64,000 bases of DNA from Sulfuriflexus mobilis (GCF_003967195.1 NZ_AP018725.1:1-64000); one strand, 5' to 3'. Shown: positions 29,864 to 38,733, counted from the stretch's first letter. Notes: generated by a model from the letters alone, not told the origin. Translations and numbers: made by a program.

Positions 29864-30289
29864 TTACTGACAGCCTGTGACGTCACCACTGATTGTTGGT
29901 CCGCTCGTTGCAGAGGTGGCTTCTGCATAGGTGACCGTACAGTTCGGGGCGATTGTCCATGTAACGGGAGCGGTACCAGTAGCGGTTATGCTTGAATCTA
30001 AGGCAACGGTAATGCCGTCAGTCTCATCAGGATAGCCGTAGGCAAGGTTAACGGTTTGGCCTTCCATTACAATTGATGCAGTCGCTCCTGTTGCACCTTC
30101 TACCAGTGCCTGCGCGTGGGCGATGGCGCTGGCAGAGCGAACACCACCCAAGACACCGTCACGTGAAGCGCGTTCGGCATCTTCGGTCAGGTCGGCAAAA
30201 CGCGGCAGGGCGGTCGCAGCCAGCAGGCCAAGGATGACGATGACGATAACGAGCTCAATCAGGGTAAAACCGCTTTGTTGCTTTTTCAT
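29864..30289 (-). CDS. mshA: MSHA-type major pilin (MshA-like)
   Basis: This is the predicted main subunit of the pilus. The start chosen (MKKQQSG|FTLIELVIVIVILG) is 7 nt after a perfect AGGAG; a second ATG two codons earlier is too close to it. The mature protein starts with Phe, has E5, and continues ATALPRFADLTEDAERAS, diagnostic of MSHA pilins. Two C-terminal cysteines (about C121 and the penultimate residue C140) would form the D-region disulfide. The Thr/Ser/Ala-rich C-terminal half offers possible O-glycosylation sites for the adjacent ligase-like enzymes. Good ribosome binding and a 3' hairpin fit high expression. Confidence 0.88.
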   Translation of the reverse strand: MKKQQSGFTLIELVIVIVILGLLAATALPRFADLTEDAERASRDGVLGGVRSASAIAHAQALVEGATGATASIVMEGQTVNLAYGYPDETDGITVALDSSITATGTAPVTWTIAPNCTVTYAEATSATSGPTISGDVTGCQ

Positions 30290-30344
30290 ACTCATACTCC
30301 TCAAATCTTCAATAATAAATCCGTCGCGAAAGGTGATGGCGCAG

Positions 30345-30968
30345 TCACTTGCTATGGGTATAGTCCTCTACAGTGACCGGCTCATTCAACCATGTGTATG
30401 GCTCAACGGCCGCCAGTCTTAAGCCGTGAATTTCATCGATGCCCGCGTTGTATTGCCCGTCATCATCGATATCAGTGTAGTCCAATTCTACCCGGAAGCG
30501 CGCGACGGCCGGGCCCTTCAGGTCACTCTTGAAATATTCCGCATTACTGACGCGATATATCAGGTAACCGTAATACTGGTCAAAATACCAGTGAGCGGGC
30601 GCAATGTCGGCCGGGTCGGCCTCGTTCTTGAGCCCGAGATAGTTATCCGGCCGTGTCGACAGCCAGCGCATCGGGTTTTTACCCCGCTCCCCGGCAATCG
30701 CCTGGATATTGCCCCCGGCGATCTTGTTCGCCATATCGATGCTCATCGCGCTGCGCAGGTTGCCCAGGACCTGCTGCATGCTGGTGCGTTCGGCCTCGAC
30801 ACGCAGCAGCAGTAGCCGGTCGATAGCCAGAATGATCAGCAGGCTGATGATCGCAATGACCAGCACCAACTCTAAAAATGAAAAGCCGCGCTGCGAATGC
30901 CTGGCTTTCCAGCAGAGTATTTTGCTGTTACCACAATAGCTTATAGCACATATCTTAGGCGATTTCAC
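30345..30968 (-). CDS. Type IV pilin-like protein at the MshB/MshF position
   Basis: The conserved part is SQRG|FSFLELVLVIAIISLLIILA, a prepilin cleavage site with E5, followed by a soluble domain of about 150 residues (YFDQYYGYLIYRVSNAEYF; DYTDIDDDGQYNAG, a possible Ca-binding Asp-rich loop). No ATG precedes the leader. The nearest in-frame start is GTG, 13 nt after the platform-gene stop, giving an unusually long 33-residue leader with a poor ribosome-binding site. Between mshG and mshA one expects MshF or MshB; this is probably MshB-like. Confidence 0.7.
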   Translation of the reverse strand: MKSPKICAISYCGNSKILCWKARHSQRGFSFLELVLVIAIISLLIILAIDRLLLLRVEAERTSMQQVLGNLRSAMSIDMANKIAGGNIQAIAGERGKNPMRWLSTRPDNYLGLKNEADPADIAPAHWYFDQYYGYLIYRVSNAEYFKSDLKGPAVARFRVELDYTDIDDDGQYNAGIDEIHGLRLAAVEPYTWLNEPVTVEDYTHSK

Positions 30969-30981
30969 AGCTTTGTCAACG

Positions 30982-32202
30982 TCAGCCCCTGGCCACGGCG
31001 GCCAGGTCCCACATCGGCAGGAACACCCCGAGGGCAAGGACAAAGACCATGATGCCGATGATGACGATCATAATCGGTTCAATCGCCGAACTGAGGTTTT
31101 TCAGGTCGTAATCGACCTCGCGTTCGTAGTATTCCGCGACCTCGAGCATAAGTTCATCAATGGCGCCGGTTTCCTCGCCAACGGCCATCATTTGCAACAC
31201 CAGCGGGGTAAACATGCCGGTGGCGGCGGCGGTGCGGGTCAGGGTGTCGCCGCGTTCGATGCCATTACGCATCTGCAGGATACGCGCGGCCAGGTAGTCA
31301 TTATCCGCCGCGCGTGAGACCACGGTCATGGTCTGGATCAGCGGCACGCCCGCCCGCATGGCCATGGCAAAGGAACGGGAAAAACGGGCCAGCAGCGAGC
31401 GGTTAACAATGCTGCCGACAATCGGCAGGCGCAGTTTGTATTTGTGCCATTTGTACCGGCCTGCCTCGGTCTTCAGGTACATATTGATACCGACACCGCC
31501 AAGGATAAGGCCGGCGAGGATGTAGGGCCAGTTGGCGACAGTGAAATTGGAGGTGGCGATCAAGAACTTGGTGGCCCAGGGCAGGTCGGCATGGAACTTG
31601 GCGTAGATCTTGGCAAAGGCCGGAATCACGAACAGGTTAATAATGGCGATGGCGGCGACAATGGTAAGGATCACCACTATGGGGTAACGCATCGCGGTCT
31701 TGATGCGATCACGGGTGTCCTTTTCCAGCTCCTGGTAGGCCGCTATCTGCTGGAAGGACTCATCGAGACGCCCGGTATTTTCCCCGACCTGGATGATGCT
31801 CACATACAGGTTGGTGAATATCTTCGGGTGTCGCGACAAGGCATGGGAAAGTTCGCGGCCCGATTCAAGGTCTTCTACGATGTTGCGCAGCACCTTCGAC
31901 AGGGCCGGGTTGCGCGTGGATTCGGCAAGACTGGTGATGGAGCGGACGATAGGCACGCCGGATTTCATCAGGGTGTACATCTGGCGACTAAACAGGACCA
32001 GGTCATCGAGTTTTACACCCGGCCCAAACAGGTTGCCAAGATGGATATCTTTACTCTTGGTGACCTTGGTTTCAGAAATATCGATCGGGGTAACGCCGGA
32101 GTTAAGCAGTTGCGCGGCAACGACGTCGGCATTCACCGCCTCAATATTACCCTCGATGGCATCACCGTGGTTGGTACGTCCCTTGTAATGAAAGCTACCC
32201 AT
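30982..32202 (-). CDS. mshG: Pilus assembly platform protein (MshG/PilC/GspF family)
   Basis: This inner-membrane platform protein couples the assembly ATPase to pilin insertion. At 406 residues it has the two GspF repeats: LVLFSRQMYTLMKSGVPIVR (about 75) and LLARFSRSFAMAMRAGVPL (about 275). TM segments lie near 170-195, 220-240 and 375-400. It ends FLPMWDLAAVARG, as in MshG. Its ATG is 6 nt downstream of the ATPase stop, so the two are coupled. Confidence 0.93.
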   Translation of the reverse strand: MGSFHYKGRTNHGDAIEGNIEAVNADVVAAQLLNSGVTPIDISETKVTKSKDIHLGNLFGPGVKLDDLVLFSRQMYTLMKSGVPIVRSITSLAESTRNPALSKVLRNIVEDLESGRELSHALSRHPKIFTNLYVSIIQVGENTGRLDESFQQIAAYQELEKDTRDRIKTAMRYPIVVILTIVAAIAIINLFVIPAFAKIYAKFHADLPWATKFLIATSNFTVANWPYILAGLILGGVGINMYLKTEAGRYKWHKYKLRLPIVGSIVNRSLLARFSRSFAMAMRAGVPLIQTMTVVSRAADNDYLAARILQMRNGIERGDTLTRTAAATGMFTPLVLQMMAVGEETGAIDELMLEVAEYYEREVDYDLKNLSSAIEPIMIVIIGIMVFVLALGVFLPMWDLAAVARG

Positions 32203-32208
32203 GTGGTG

Positions 32209-33993
32209 TTAGTCCTCGGCGAGGACGTCATCCACCTCTATGGGTGCTAAGGGCAGGTCAAATTCCTCCGCGTCGGTGTTGACATCACCGGCAATGCGCA
32301 TGACCTCTTCTATCGTGGTAATACCGGCCTCGGCATTAGCCATTGCTGCTTGCGCCAGGGTACGGAAGTTCTTTTGGCGTTGGGCCGCACGGGTAAAGCC
32401 GGCGGGGTCATTTCTGCGCAGGGCATCGGCCAGGGTATTGGTGATTTCGAGGAGTTCATAGACACCGATACGGCCACGATACCCCGTATTATTGCAGTGC
32501 GGACACCCTGCGCCGTGTTTAAACTGCACCGTGTCGGCGCGGCCATCAATCAGTTGTTGTGCCCAGGCCCATTCATGGGTCTGCGGCGTATAGTCTTCAA
32601 TGCAGCCTTCGCAAATACGCCGGATCAGGCGTTGTGCAAGGACACCACGCAGGGCCGAGGCAACGAGGAAACCCTCGGCGCCCATATCCAGCAAACGCAG
32701 GGCGGTACTGACCGCGTCGTTGGTATGCAGGGTAGATAATACCAGGTGCCCGGTCATGGCGGCACGCAGACCCATCTCCACCGTTTCATGATCACGCATC
32801 TCACCGACCAGCACGATGTCCGGGTCCTGGCGCAGGGCGGCGCGCAAGACGCGGGCAAAAGTCAGGTTAATGGTGGGATTGATCTGGACCTGGTTTATAC
32901 GCGGCAGACGGTATTCGACCGGGTCTTCGACGGTAATGATCTTGCTCTCAGGGTGATTTAACAGGCTCAGTGCGGCGTAAAGAGTCGTCGTCTTACCGCT
33001 ACCCGTTGGCCCGGTAACCAGGGCCATGCCATGCGGCTGCTGGATGATGCGTTTAAAACGCGTGGCGATGTCTTCTGGCATGCCGAGCTGGTTCAGGTCC
33101 AGCATGCCATGCGACTGATCGAGCAAACGCATGACCACCGATTCACCAAACTGTACCGGCATGGTCGATAGACGCACGTCGATATTTTTGTCTTTAACCT
33201 TGATATTAAAGCGGCCGTCCTGGGGCATGCGTCGTTCCGAAATGTTCAGTCCGGACATGAGTTTCAGACGAGAAACCAGCGCGTTGGCAATGCGTTTTTC
33301 CTTCATTACCGTTTCATGCAAGATACCATCGATGCGCTGGCGCAGGCGCAATACGGTTTCATCCGGTTCAATATGGATATCCGAGGCGCCGACCTGTGCG
33401 GCATCTTCAAACATGGATTGCAGCAGCTTAACGACCGGCGCATCGGTAATGTCAGCGGCTTCGCTGAGTGCGGCAATATCAAAGTCGGTATCAGAAAGTT
33501 CGTCGCCGAGCTCTTCAGCAAATTCGGAAATCTCCTGGGTACGGCGAAACACCGCATCGATCGTCTTCAGCAGGTCTGTTTCACGTACCAGTGCCTGGCG
33601 GATGGGGCGCTTGAGGATACCGGCGATTTCGTCATAACCGAAGATGTCGGTGGGGTCGGCCATGCCGACCAGTACGTCATCGCCATTCGAGTCGAGGGCG
33701 ATGGCGCGGTAACGCCGGGCATAGGTCTCCGGCAGCAGGCGCACGGTATCGGCATCGTACTTATAGTATTTGAGATCGATAAACGGGATGCGCAGTTGGC
33801 GAGAGAGGACGTCGAGCATTCTGCCCTCATCGGTAAAGCCATTTTCGATCAGGACCTTGCCGAGCTTGCGGCCGGATTTTTTCTGGTCGGCGAGGGCCAA
33901 CATGAGCTGTTCCTCGGAAATGACCTTGTGCTCGACGAGCAGGTCACCGAGACGAATTTTTTTACGTGTTTGTCCAGTTAACTCTGGTTCCAT
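32209..33993 (-). CDS. mshE: Pilus assembly ATPase (MshE/PilB/GspE family)
   Basis: This hexameric cytoplasmic ATPase drives pilus extension. The 594-residue protein has an N-terminal MshEN-type region with two consecutive 24-residue motifs (RLGDLLVEHKVISEEQ... at 14-37 and KLGKVLIENGFTDEG... at 43-66). MshEN motifs bind cyclic di-GMP in MshE; here Lys23 replaces the usual Gly of the first motif and Lys43 the Arg of the second. The core has Walker A GPTGSGKT (328-335), an Asp box, Walker B PDIVLVGEMRD (391-401) and the zinc cysteines CEGC...CPHC. First gene of the pilus operon. Confidence 0.93.
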   Translation of the reverse strand: MEPELTGQTRKKIRLGDLLVEHKVISEEQLMLALADQKKSGRKLGKVLIENGFTDEGRMLDVLSRQLRIPFIDLKYYKYDADTVRLLPETYARRYRAIALDSNGDDVLVGMADPTDIFGYDEIAGILKRPIRQALVRETDLLKTIDAVFRRTQEISEFAEELGDELSDTDFDIAALSEAADITDAPVVKLLQSMFEDAAQVGASDIHIEPDETVLRLRQRIDGILHETVMKEKRIANALVSRLKLMSGLNISERRMPQDGRFNIKVKDKNIDVRLSTMPVQFGESVVMRLLDQSHGMLDLNQLGMPEDIATRFKRIIQQPHGMALVTGPTGSGKTTTLYAALSLLNHPESKIITVEDPVEYRLPRINQVQINPTINLTFARVLRAALRQDPDIVLVGEMRDHETVEMGLRAAMTGHLVLSTLHTNDAVSTALRLLDMGAEGFLVASALRGVLAQRLIRRICEGCIEDYTPQTHEWAWAQQLIDGRADTVQFKHGAGCPHCNNTGYRGRIGVYELLEITNTLADALRRNDPAGFTRAAQRQKNFRTLAQAAMANAEAGITTIEEVMRIAGDVNTDAEEFDLPLAPIEVDDVLAED

Positions 33994-34125
33994 TTACCAA
34001 ACCCCGTCAACGGCAAGCAAATTGCCATTTATCCCTGACGATAAGACTAAAATAAGCATGAAAAATCAAGAAGTTTTATGTCAAACTTCGTGAATTATCT
34101 TAACGTATTGGTCACCCGCGGGTAT

Positions 34126-35055
34126 CTACCCGTTCAAACTCAGGCTGCCGACCAGTTCCCCCACAGAATTAAGGCCGTGCCTTTGAAGATAGTCGAGTAT
34201 GCCATGATTGATAGTCTGGCAGGCCAACGGCTCGTAAAACAGCGCCGTGCCGACCCCGACCGTGGTCGCCCCGGCGATGAGGAACTCTAGCGCATCCTCG
34301 GCGGTGGTGATGCCGCCCTGGCCGATGATGGGGATATTGTGCCCCTTGGTCGCCTGGTAGACCTGGTGCACCTTGAGCAGGGCCACGGGTTTGATGGCCG
34401 GGCCCGACAGGCCGCCCTGGTTGTTACCGATCACCGGCCGACGCTGTTCGATATCGATGGCCATGCCCATCAGGGTGTTGATCACGGCCAGGCCATCGGT
34501 ACCCGCCTCGATACAACGTCGGGCATTTTCGGCGATATCGGTCTGATTGGGCGATAACTTGGTGATAAGTGGTTTGGAGGTATTGGCGCGGCAGGCCTCG
34601 ACCACACGCGCCGACATATCCGGGTCGTTGCCAAAGGCGACGCCGCCTTCCTTCACATTCGGGCAGGAGATGTTGATCTCCATGGCGTCGATGGCGGAGT
34701 CGTCGAAGATCTTCGCCACCTCGGCATATTCCTCGACACTGGAGCCGGAGATATTGGCGATATAGCGGGTCTCCGAGAAATCCAGTGTCGGCAGGATCTC
34801 GTCGACCACGTAGCGGGCGCCCGGGTTTTGCAGGCCAATGGCGTTGAGCATGCCGGCCGGGGTCTCGTAGACGCGGTGCGGCGCATTACCGAGGCGCGGC
34901 TCGAGGGTGGTGCCCTTCAGGCAGACCCCACCGACATCGGCATGGGAAAAGCCCTCGACGCGGGTATATTCGTGCCCAAAGCCGACACAGCCGGAGAGCA
35001 GCATAATGGGGGTATTGAGTTTCAGACCACAAAAGTCGATAGCGAGTGGATTCAT
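34126..35055 (-). CDS. pyrD: Dihydroorotate dehydrogenase, class 1B type
   Basis: The enzyme oxidises dihydroorotate to orotate in pyrimidine synthesis. At 309 residues it is a soluble class 1 enzyme without the N-terminal membrane helix of class 2. The catalytic base is cysteine (C131 in MEINISCPNVKEGG), the class 1 hallmark; the FMN/phosphate region IIGQGGITTAEDALEFLIAG is present. Class 1B enzymes normally pair with PyrK (FAD, 2Fe-2S), but no pyrK is adjacent. Most Gammaproteobacteria use class 2, so this is notable. It is monocistronic here, upstream of and divergent from trmL. Confidence 0.88.
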   Translation of the reverse strand: MNPLAIDFCGLKLNTPIMLLSGCVGFGHEYTRVEGFSHADVGGVCLKGTTLEPRLGNAPHRVYETPAGMLNAIGLQNPGARYVVDEILPTLDFSETRYIANISGSSVEEYAEVAKIFDDSAIDAMEINISCPNVKEGGVAFGNDPDMSARVVEACRANTSKPLITKLSPNQTDIAENARRCIEAGTDGLAVINTLMGMAIDIEQRRPVIGNNQGGLSGPAIKPVALLKVHQVYQATKGHNIPIIGQGGITTAEDALEFLIAGATTVGVGTALFYEPLACQTINHGILDYLQRHGLNSVGELVGSLSLNG

Positions 35056-35146
35056 GGGGCTTATTGTATAGCAGATAAAAGCTAAATTGATGAATTATGA
35101 TCGCTGATCGAGGAATGCAACGTGATCATCCATGTACTATAGCGCT

Positions 35147-35611
35147 ATGTTTCATATCGTCCTTTTTGAACCCGAGATCCCACCGAACACCGGCAACGTC
35201 ATGCGCCTGTGCGCGAACACGGGCATGCGCCTGCACCTGATCCACCCGCTGGGTTTTGATTTGAATGAAAAGAGTGTCCGCCGTGCCGGGCTGGATTACC
35301 GTGACATGGCCACCGTCACCGAGCATGAAAGTCTGGAACATTTTATCGAGCAGATAAAACCCAGACGCCTGCTGGCCTGCTCGACAAAAGGCACGCAAAA
35401 CTACGCCGAGATTAACTATATAGAAGGTGATGCCCTGTTATTTGGCCCCGAGACACGTGGCCTGCCACAAGCGGTGCTGGATAGTTTGCCCAAGGAGCAC
35501 TGCCTGCGCGTGCCCATGCAGCCCGGCTCGCGCAGCCTGAATCTGTCCAACACCGTGGCGGTGATCGCCTACGAGGCCTGGCGACAAAATCATTTTCCAG
35601 GCAGTGTTTGA
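35147..35611 (+). CDS. trmL: tRNA (cytidine(34)-2'-O)-methyltransferase TrmL
   Basis: TrmL is a SPOUT methyltransferase that 2'-O-methylates position 34 of tRNA-Leu isoacceptors. The family motifs are clear: MFHIVLFEPEIPPNTGNVMR at the start, RRAGLDYRDM, LFGPETRGLP and the knot sequence MQPGSRSLNLSNTVAVIAYE. The in-frame ATG at 35132 adds MYYSA, but family alignment supports starting at MFHIVL. The protein is 154 residues, normal for TrmL. Confidence 0.95.
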   Translation: MFHIVLFEPEIPPNTGNVMRLCANTGMRLHLIHPLGFDLNEKSVRRAGLDYRDMATVTEHESLEHFIEQIKPRRLLACSTKGTQNYAEINYIEGDALLFGPETRGLPQAVLDSLPKEHCLRVPMQPGSRSLNLSNTVAVIAYEAWRQNHFPGSV

Positions 35612-35728
35612 TAAAGTAAATGAGTCGATAAGAGGTACGGGATTAACGGTTTACGCCCATCGCGGAGATAGTGAAAATGTCTACTGCAGGCGAAAGTGCT
35701 TTGTTTATTACGAAAACAAGAGAGGCCC

Positions 35729-35759
35729 AGGACATAGATACAGGTAGTATCTATGTCCT
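35729..35759. other. 13-bp perfect inverted repeat between converging genes
   Basis: AGGACATAGATAC and GTATCTATGTCCT flank a 5-nt loop between the trmL and cyclase stops. There is no T-tract beyond TT, so it is a hairpin of uncertain role, possibly a bidirectional Rho-linked terminator. Confidence 0.6.
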
Positions 35760-35782
35760 TGATCCCGCCTGATCAATTTGTG

Positions 35783-36754
35783 TCAGTGATCGGATTTATC
35801 CTCTGCGGCCAATGCAAACACACGCAGCGCTGAGCCGGTTCCACCACGAATTTTTAAGGGCGGCACAACGGCAATAAACGTATAGACCTTCTCAGCGGCG
35901 AGCTCTTCAAGTAAAAGATTTTCAATAATATAAATGCCATGATCAGCAAGCAGCAGCATGTGGACAGGGAAGACCTGAAACCGCGGTTCAAATATTAGCG
36001 GCGGACGTTTTTCAAACGTCAGCGTATCATTACCCACGACCCGTGCACCTTTATCAACCAGATACTGTGCCGCACCAACCCCCAGCCCTGCGGCCTCATC
36101 TGCGAGATACAGCTGTGGGTTGTCACGAAAATATTGTCCCCATCCGGTACGAATGAAGACGGTATCACCGGGCTTGATACGAACTTTTTGCGCTTTGGCG
36201 GTCTGTTCAAGGTGTGCGGCGGTGATCTCAAAGTCGGCGGCCAATGGCGTGTCATCATTATTAATAAATCTCGCTACATCCAGCAGGACCGCTCGGTTTG
36301 CCAGTAAGTCGCGAGGAAAATGATCAATGTCCAGCTCTGCACCGATACCACTTCGCCCCAGGCCTCTGAGGTCACTGGTTGCCGCGGCGGCATCAACGGC
36401 ACCGAAGAGGTGGCCGTCACGGCCAATATGACCGATGGCATCAATGCTCGGTGCGCCATGCTGACCACTCCATTGCATGATTTCTGAAGTAAAAGACAAT
36501 TGGCCGCCGTCACCAAATATGCCACGTGTTGATTCATGCGTAGCATTTAATGACATGGAAAAGGGTGGGTTTACAGAGGCGACAGGGGAGTTTTCATCCC
36601 AGGTGTGGGATAAATCAAATGTCTGTGCGGTGCTTATAGAGTGAATCCAGGCTTTATTTTCTCTATCGTCATTATCTGATGCATTGGCAAGACCGGTAAA
36701 AAAAGACACAACCAGGAGAGTAGCGGATACAGTATGCAGAGCGGTATTGAACAT
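35783..36754 (-). CDS. Secreted cyclase-family (kynurenine-formamidase-like) metal hydrolase
   Basis: A signal peptide (MFNTALHTVSATLLVVSFFTG, cleavage near ANA-S) precedes a 300-residue domain of the PF04199 cyclase family, which includes kynurenine formamidase and isatin hydrolase. The metal-binding signature appears in the form HGAPSIDAIGHIGRDG, keeping the second-half Asp and His but with Ala-Pro-Ser where GTH or GTQ is usual. Other family stretches are GDTVFIRTGWGQYF and VVGNDTLTFEK. Periplasmic location is predicted. The substrate is unknown. It diverges from the M19 dipeptidase gene. Confidence 0.75.
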   Translation of the reverse strand: MFNTALHTVSATLLVVSFFTGLANASDNDDRENKAWIHSISTAQTFDLSHTWDENSPVASVNPPFSMSLNATHESTRGIFGDGGQLSFTSEIMQWSGQHGAPSIDAIGHIGRDGHLFGAVDAAAATSDLRGLGRSGIGAELDIDHFPRDLLANRAVLLDVARFINNDDTPLAADFEITAAHLEQTAKAQKVRIKPGDTVFIRTGWGQYFRDNPQLYLADEAAGLGVGAAQYLVDKGARVVGNDTLTFEKRPPLIFEPRFQVFPVHMLLLADHGIYIIENLLLEELAAEKVYTFIAVVPPLKIRGGTGSALRVFALAAEDKSDH

Positions 36755-36906
36755 AACATCAATCCCTTGTTGCTGATAGATAGTTTATTTCCATCACAAC
36801 GATACCTGAGAAGCGGCGGTGTGGGTATATGAAATACGTGGGAATCGCCTAGAAATATTAAGCCTTCGGCCATCAATCTAGATTCCATGATGATAGTATT
36901 GAAAAT

Positions 36907-38073
36907 ATGATATCAAAAAAACAATACATTCTAGCCATCACCATTATCGTGCTTGTCGGCGTTGTCGCGGTGTTACCCCGATATGTTGAACAGCGGCATA
37001 ACCGGGTAACAGCCGGGCCCTTGCCGGAAATCACCGCCGCCGCCAAGCGGCTGCATAAATCCCTGCTGGTTGCAGACCTGCATGCTGACTCGTTGCTTTG
37101 GGACCGTGACTTAGCCAGTTCATCAACCTACGGCCATCTTGATTTGCCCCGCATGCGGCGCGGTGGCGCGGCCTTACAGGTTTTTTCTATCGTCAGCAAA
37201 ACCCCGCACGGGCTTAATCTGCATGAGAATGCGGATGATTCGGATGACATCACCTGGCTGGCCATGGCCCAGCGATGGCCATTGAAGACCTGGTTTAGCC
37301 TGCATGAGCGCGTGTATTACATGAGTTCACGCCTGACAGCACTGGCCGCAGACCCTGATAAGCAGTTTATGCTTATTCGAAATCAAGGTGATCTGGCCGA
37401 GTTTTTGTCACGCCGCCAACAGCAGCCCGAGATGTTGGCCGGGCTCCTCAGTATCGAAGGCGCGCATGCACTGGAAGGCTCTTTGGATTTGATTGATGCG
37501 TTTTATGCGCGCGGTATCCGTCTGGTCGGGCTGACACACTTTTTTGATAACGAAGTAGGCGGTTCGGCACATGGTGAACGCAAAGGCGGGCTAACGCCGT
37601 TTGGTAAACAAGCCATTGCCAGAATGCAGTCCCTGGGCATGCTTATTGATTTGGCGCACAGTTCTGAAAAACTCTTTGCTGACGTTGTCAGCATAAGCCG
37701 GTACCCGCTGATTGTCAGCCATACCGGCGTGGCCGGAACCTGTAATAAAAGTCGGAATTTATCCGATACGCAATTACGCCAGATTGCTGCCACCGGCGGC
37801 GTTATAGGTATCGGTTACTGGCCAAGTGCAACATGTGGCAGCGACGTCGAGTCTATCGTGCGCGCCATCGACTATGCGGTGAAGGTTGCCGGGATTGATG
37901 CTGTCTCGTTGGGTTCGGACTTTGATGGTTCTGTGAGCACGCCCATTGATGTCACCGGCCTGCCGTATCTGACCGATGCCTTGCTACGACATGGCTTTAG
38001 TGAAGTAGAGGTCAGCAAGATTATGGGCGGGAATTTTTTTCGTCTTTTGGGTACGGCCCTGCCTGCTGCGTGA
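36907..38073 (+). CDS. Membrane dipeptidase, peptidase family M19
   Basis: This is a zinc metallo-dipeptidase of the renal dipeptidase family. A single N-terminal membrane segment (ILAITIIVLVGVVAVL, 8-23) anchors it toward the periplasm. The amidohydrolase-type metal ligands are visible in order: DLHADSLLW, SIEGAHALEG, GLTHFFDN, LIDLAHSS, VSHTG and GSDFDGS. At 388 residues it is the usual length. It probably acts on periplasmic dipeptides; some family members act on D-amino-acid-containing peptides. No operon partner is evident upstream. Confidence 0.9.
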   Translation: MISKKQYILAITIIVLVGVVAVLPRYVEQRHNRVTAGPLPEITAAAKRLHKSLLVADLHADSLLWDRDLASSSTYGHLDLPRMRRGGAALQVFSIVSKTPHGLNLHENADDSDDITWLAMAQRWPLKTWFSLHERVYYMSSRLTALAADPDKQFMLIRNQGDLAEFLSRRQQQPEMLAGLLSIEGAHALEGSLDLIDAFYARGIRLVGLTHFFDNEVGGSAHGERKGGLTPFGKQAIARMQSLGMLIDLAHSSEKLFADVVSISRYPLIVSHTGVAGTCNKSRNLSDTQLRQIAATGGVIGIGYWPSATCGSDVESIVRAIDYAVKVAGIDAVSLGSDFDGSVSTPIDVTGLPYLTDALLRHGFSEVEVSKIMGGNFFRLLGTALPAA

Positions 38074-38099
38074 GGCTAAATATTTTTTAAGGGTTACGG

Positions 38100-38621
38100 A
38101 TGATTAAAAGATTTATAAATAGCTTCGGCACTACGATGTATGTGCAAATATGGGAAAAACGCATCAAGGTTACCAATATTGAGACAGGTAAGATATACGA
38201 TGAAGCACCATTGGTAGCGATCGAAACAGTCAATAAAGATAAGAAAGCTGTAAATGCTGTGGGTAATAAAGCAGCGTTGCTAATGGGGAAAAATATTGAA
38301 GTAATTAATCCCTTTTCTCACCCAAGAGTTTTATTTTCAGACTTTCATGTTGCTGAGAAGCTGCTTCAGCATATTTTCAAGCTATTAACAGGTGGAAAAA
38401 TATTCATATTGGCACCAGCTGTGGTTATTCACCCAATGGAAAAAACGGAAGGTGGACTTACCCTGATCGAAGAACGCGCTTTCAGAGAGCTCGCCCTTGG
38501 TGCGGGCGCCCGGGACGTGGTTATTTATCAAGGCTCTCCGTTGCCAATTCATGGATTTAATTACGAGGCAATAAAAGCTATGGATAAAGAATCAACGATA
38601 AATAGGGGCAGTAGTTTTTAA
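38100..38621 (+). CDS. Half-length MreB-like (actin-fold) protein
   Basis: The 173-residue protein follows the N-terminal half of MreB: SFGTTMYVQIWEKRI at the phosphate-1 position (MreB has DLGTANTLIY), then APLVAIE, AVNAVGNKA, a VLFSDFHVAEKLLQHIFK helix matching MreB's VIADFxVTEKMLQHF, FILAPAVVIHPME, and ERAFRELALGAGARDV matching RRAIRESALGAGAREV. It stops where MreB subdomain II would begin, so the phosphate-2 and adenosine motifs are missing and ATP binding is unlikely. A clean start, stop and intact reading frame argue against a random fragment. Function unknown. The DNA is AT-richer than neighbours. Confidence 0.65.
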   Translation: MIKRFINSFGTTMYVQIWEKRIKVTNIETGKIYDEAPLVAIETVNKDKKAVNAVGNKAALLMGKNIEVINPFSHPRVLFSDFHVAEKLLQHIFKLLTGGKIFILAPAVVIHPMEKTEGGLTLIEERAFRELALGAGARDVVIYQGSPLPIHGFNYEAIKAMDKESTINRGSSF

Positions 38622-38733
38622 ATACATCAATGATGTCTGGCGAAACCATAAACAATCATCACTCAGCAAGCCGTTCCCAGGCGTCCATGGCTCACACGGC
38701 ATAAGTACATCTGACCGCCATGGTCAGTCCGTT

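Noticed and set aside
31444-32250. Long + strand frame opposite mshG
   Set aside because: Antisense shadow of a conserved platform protein; no recognisable domain.
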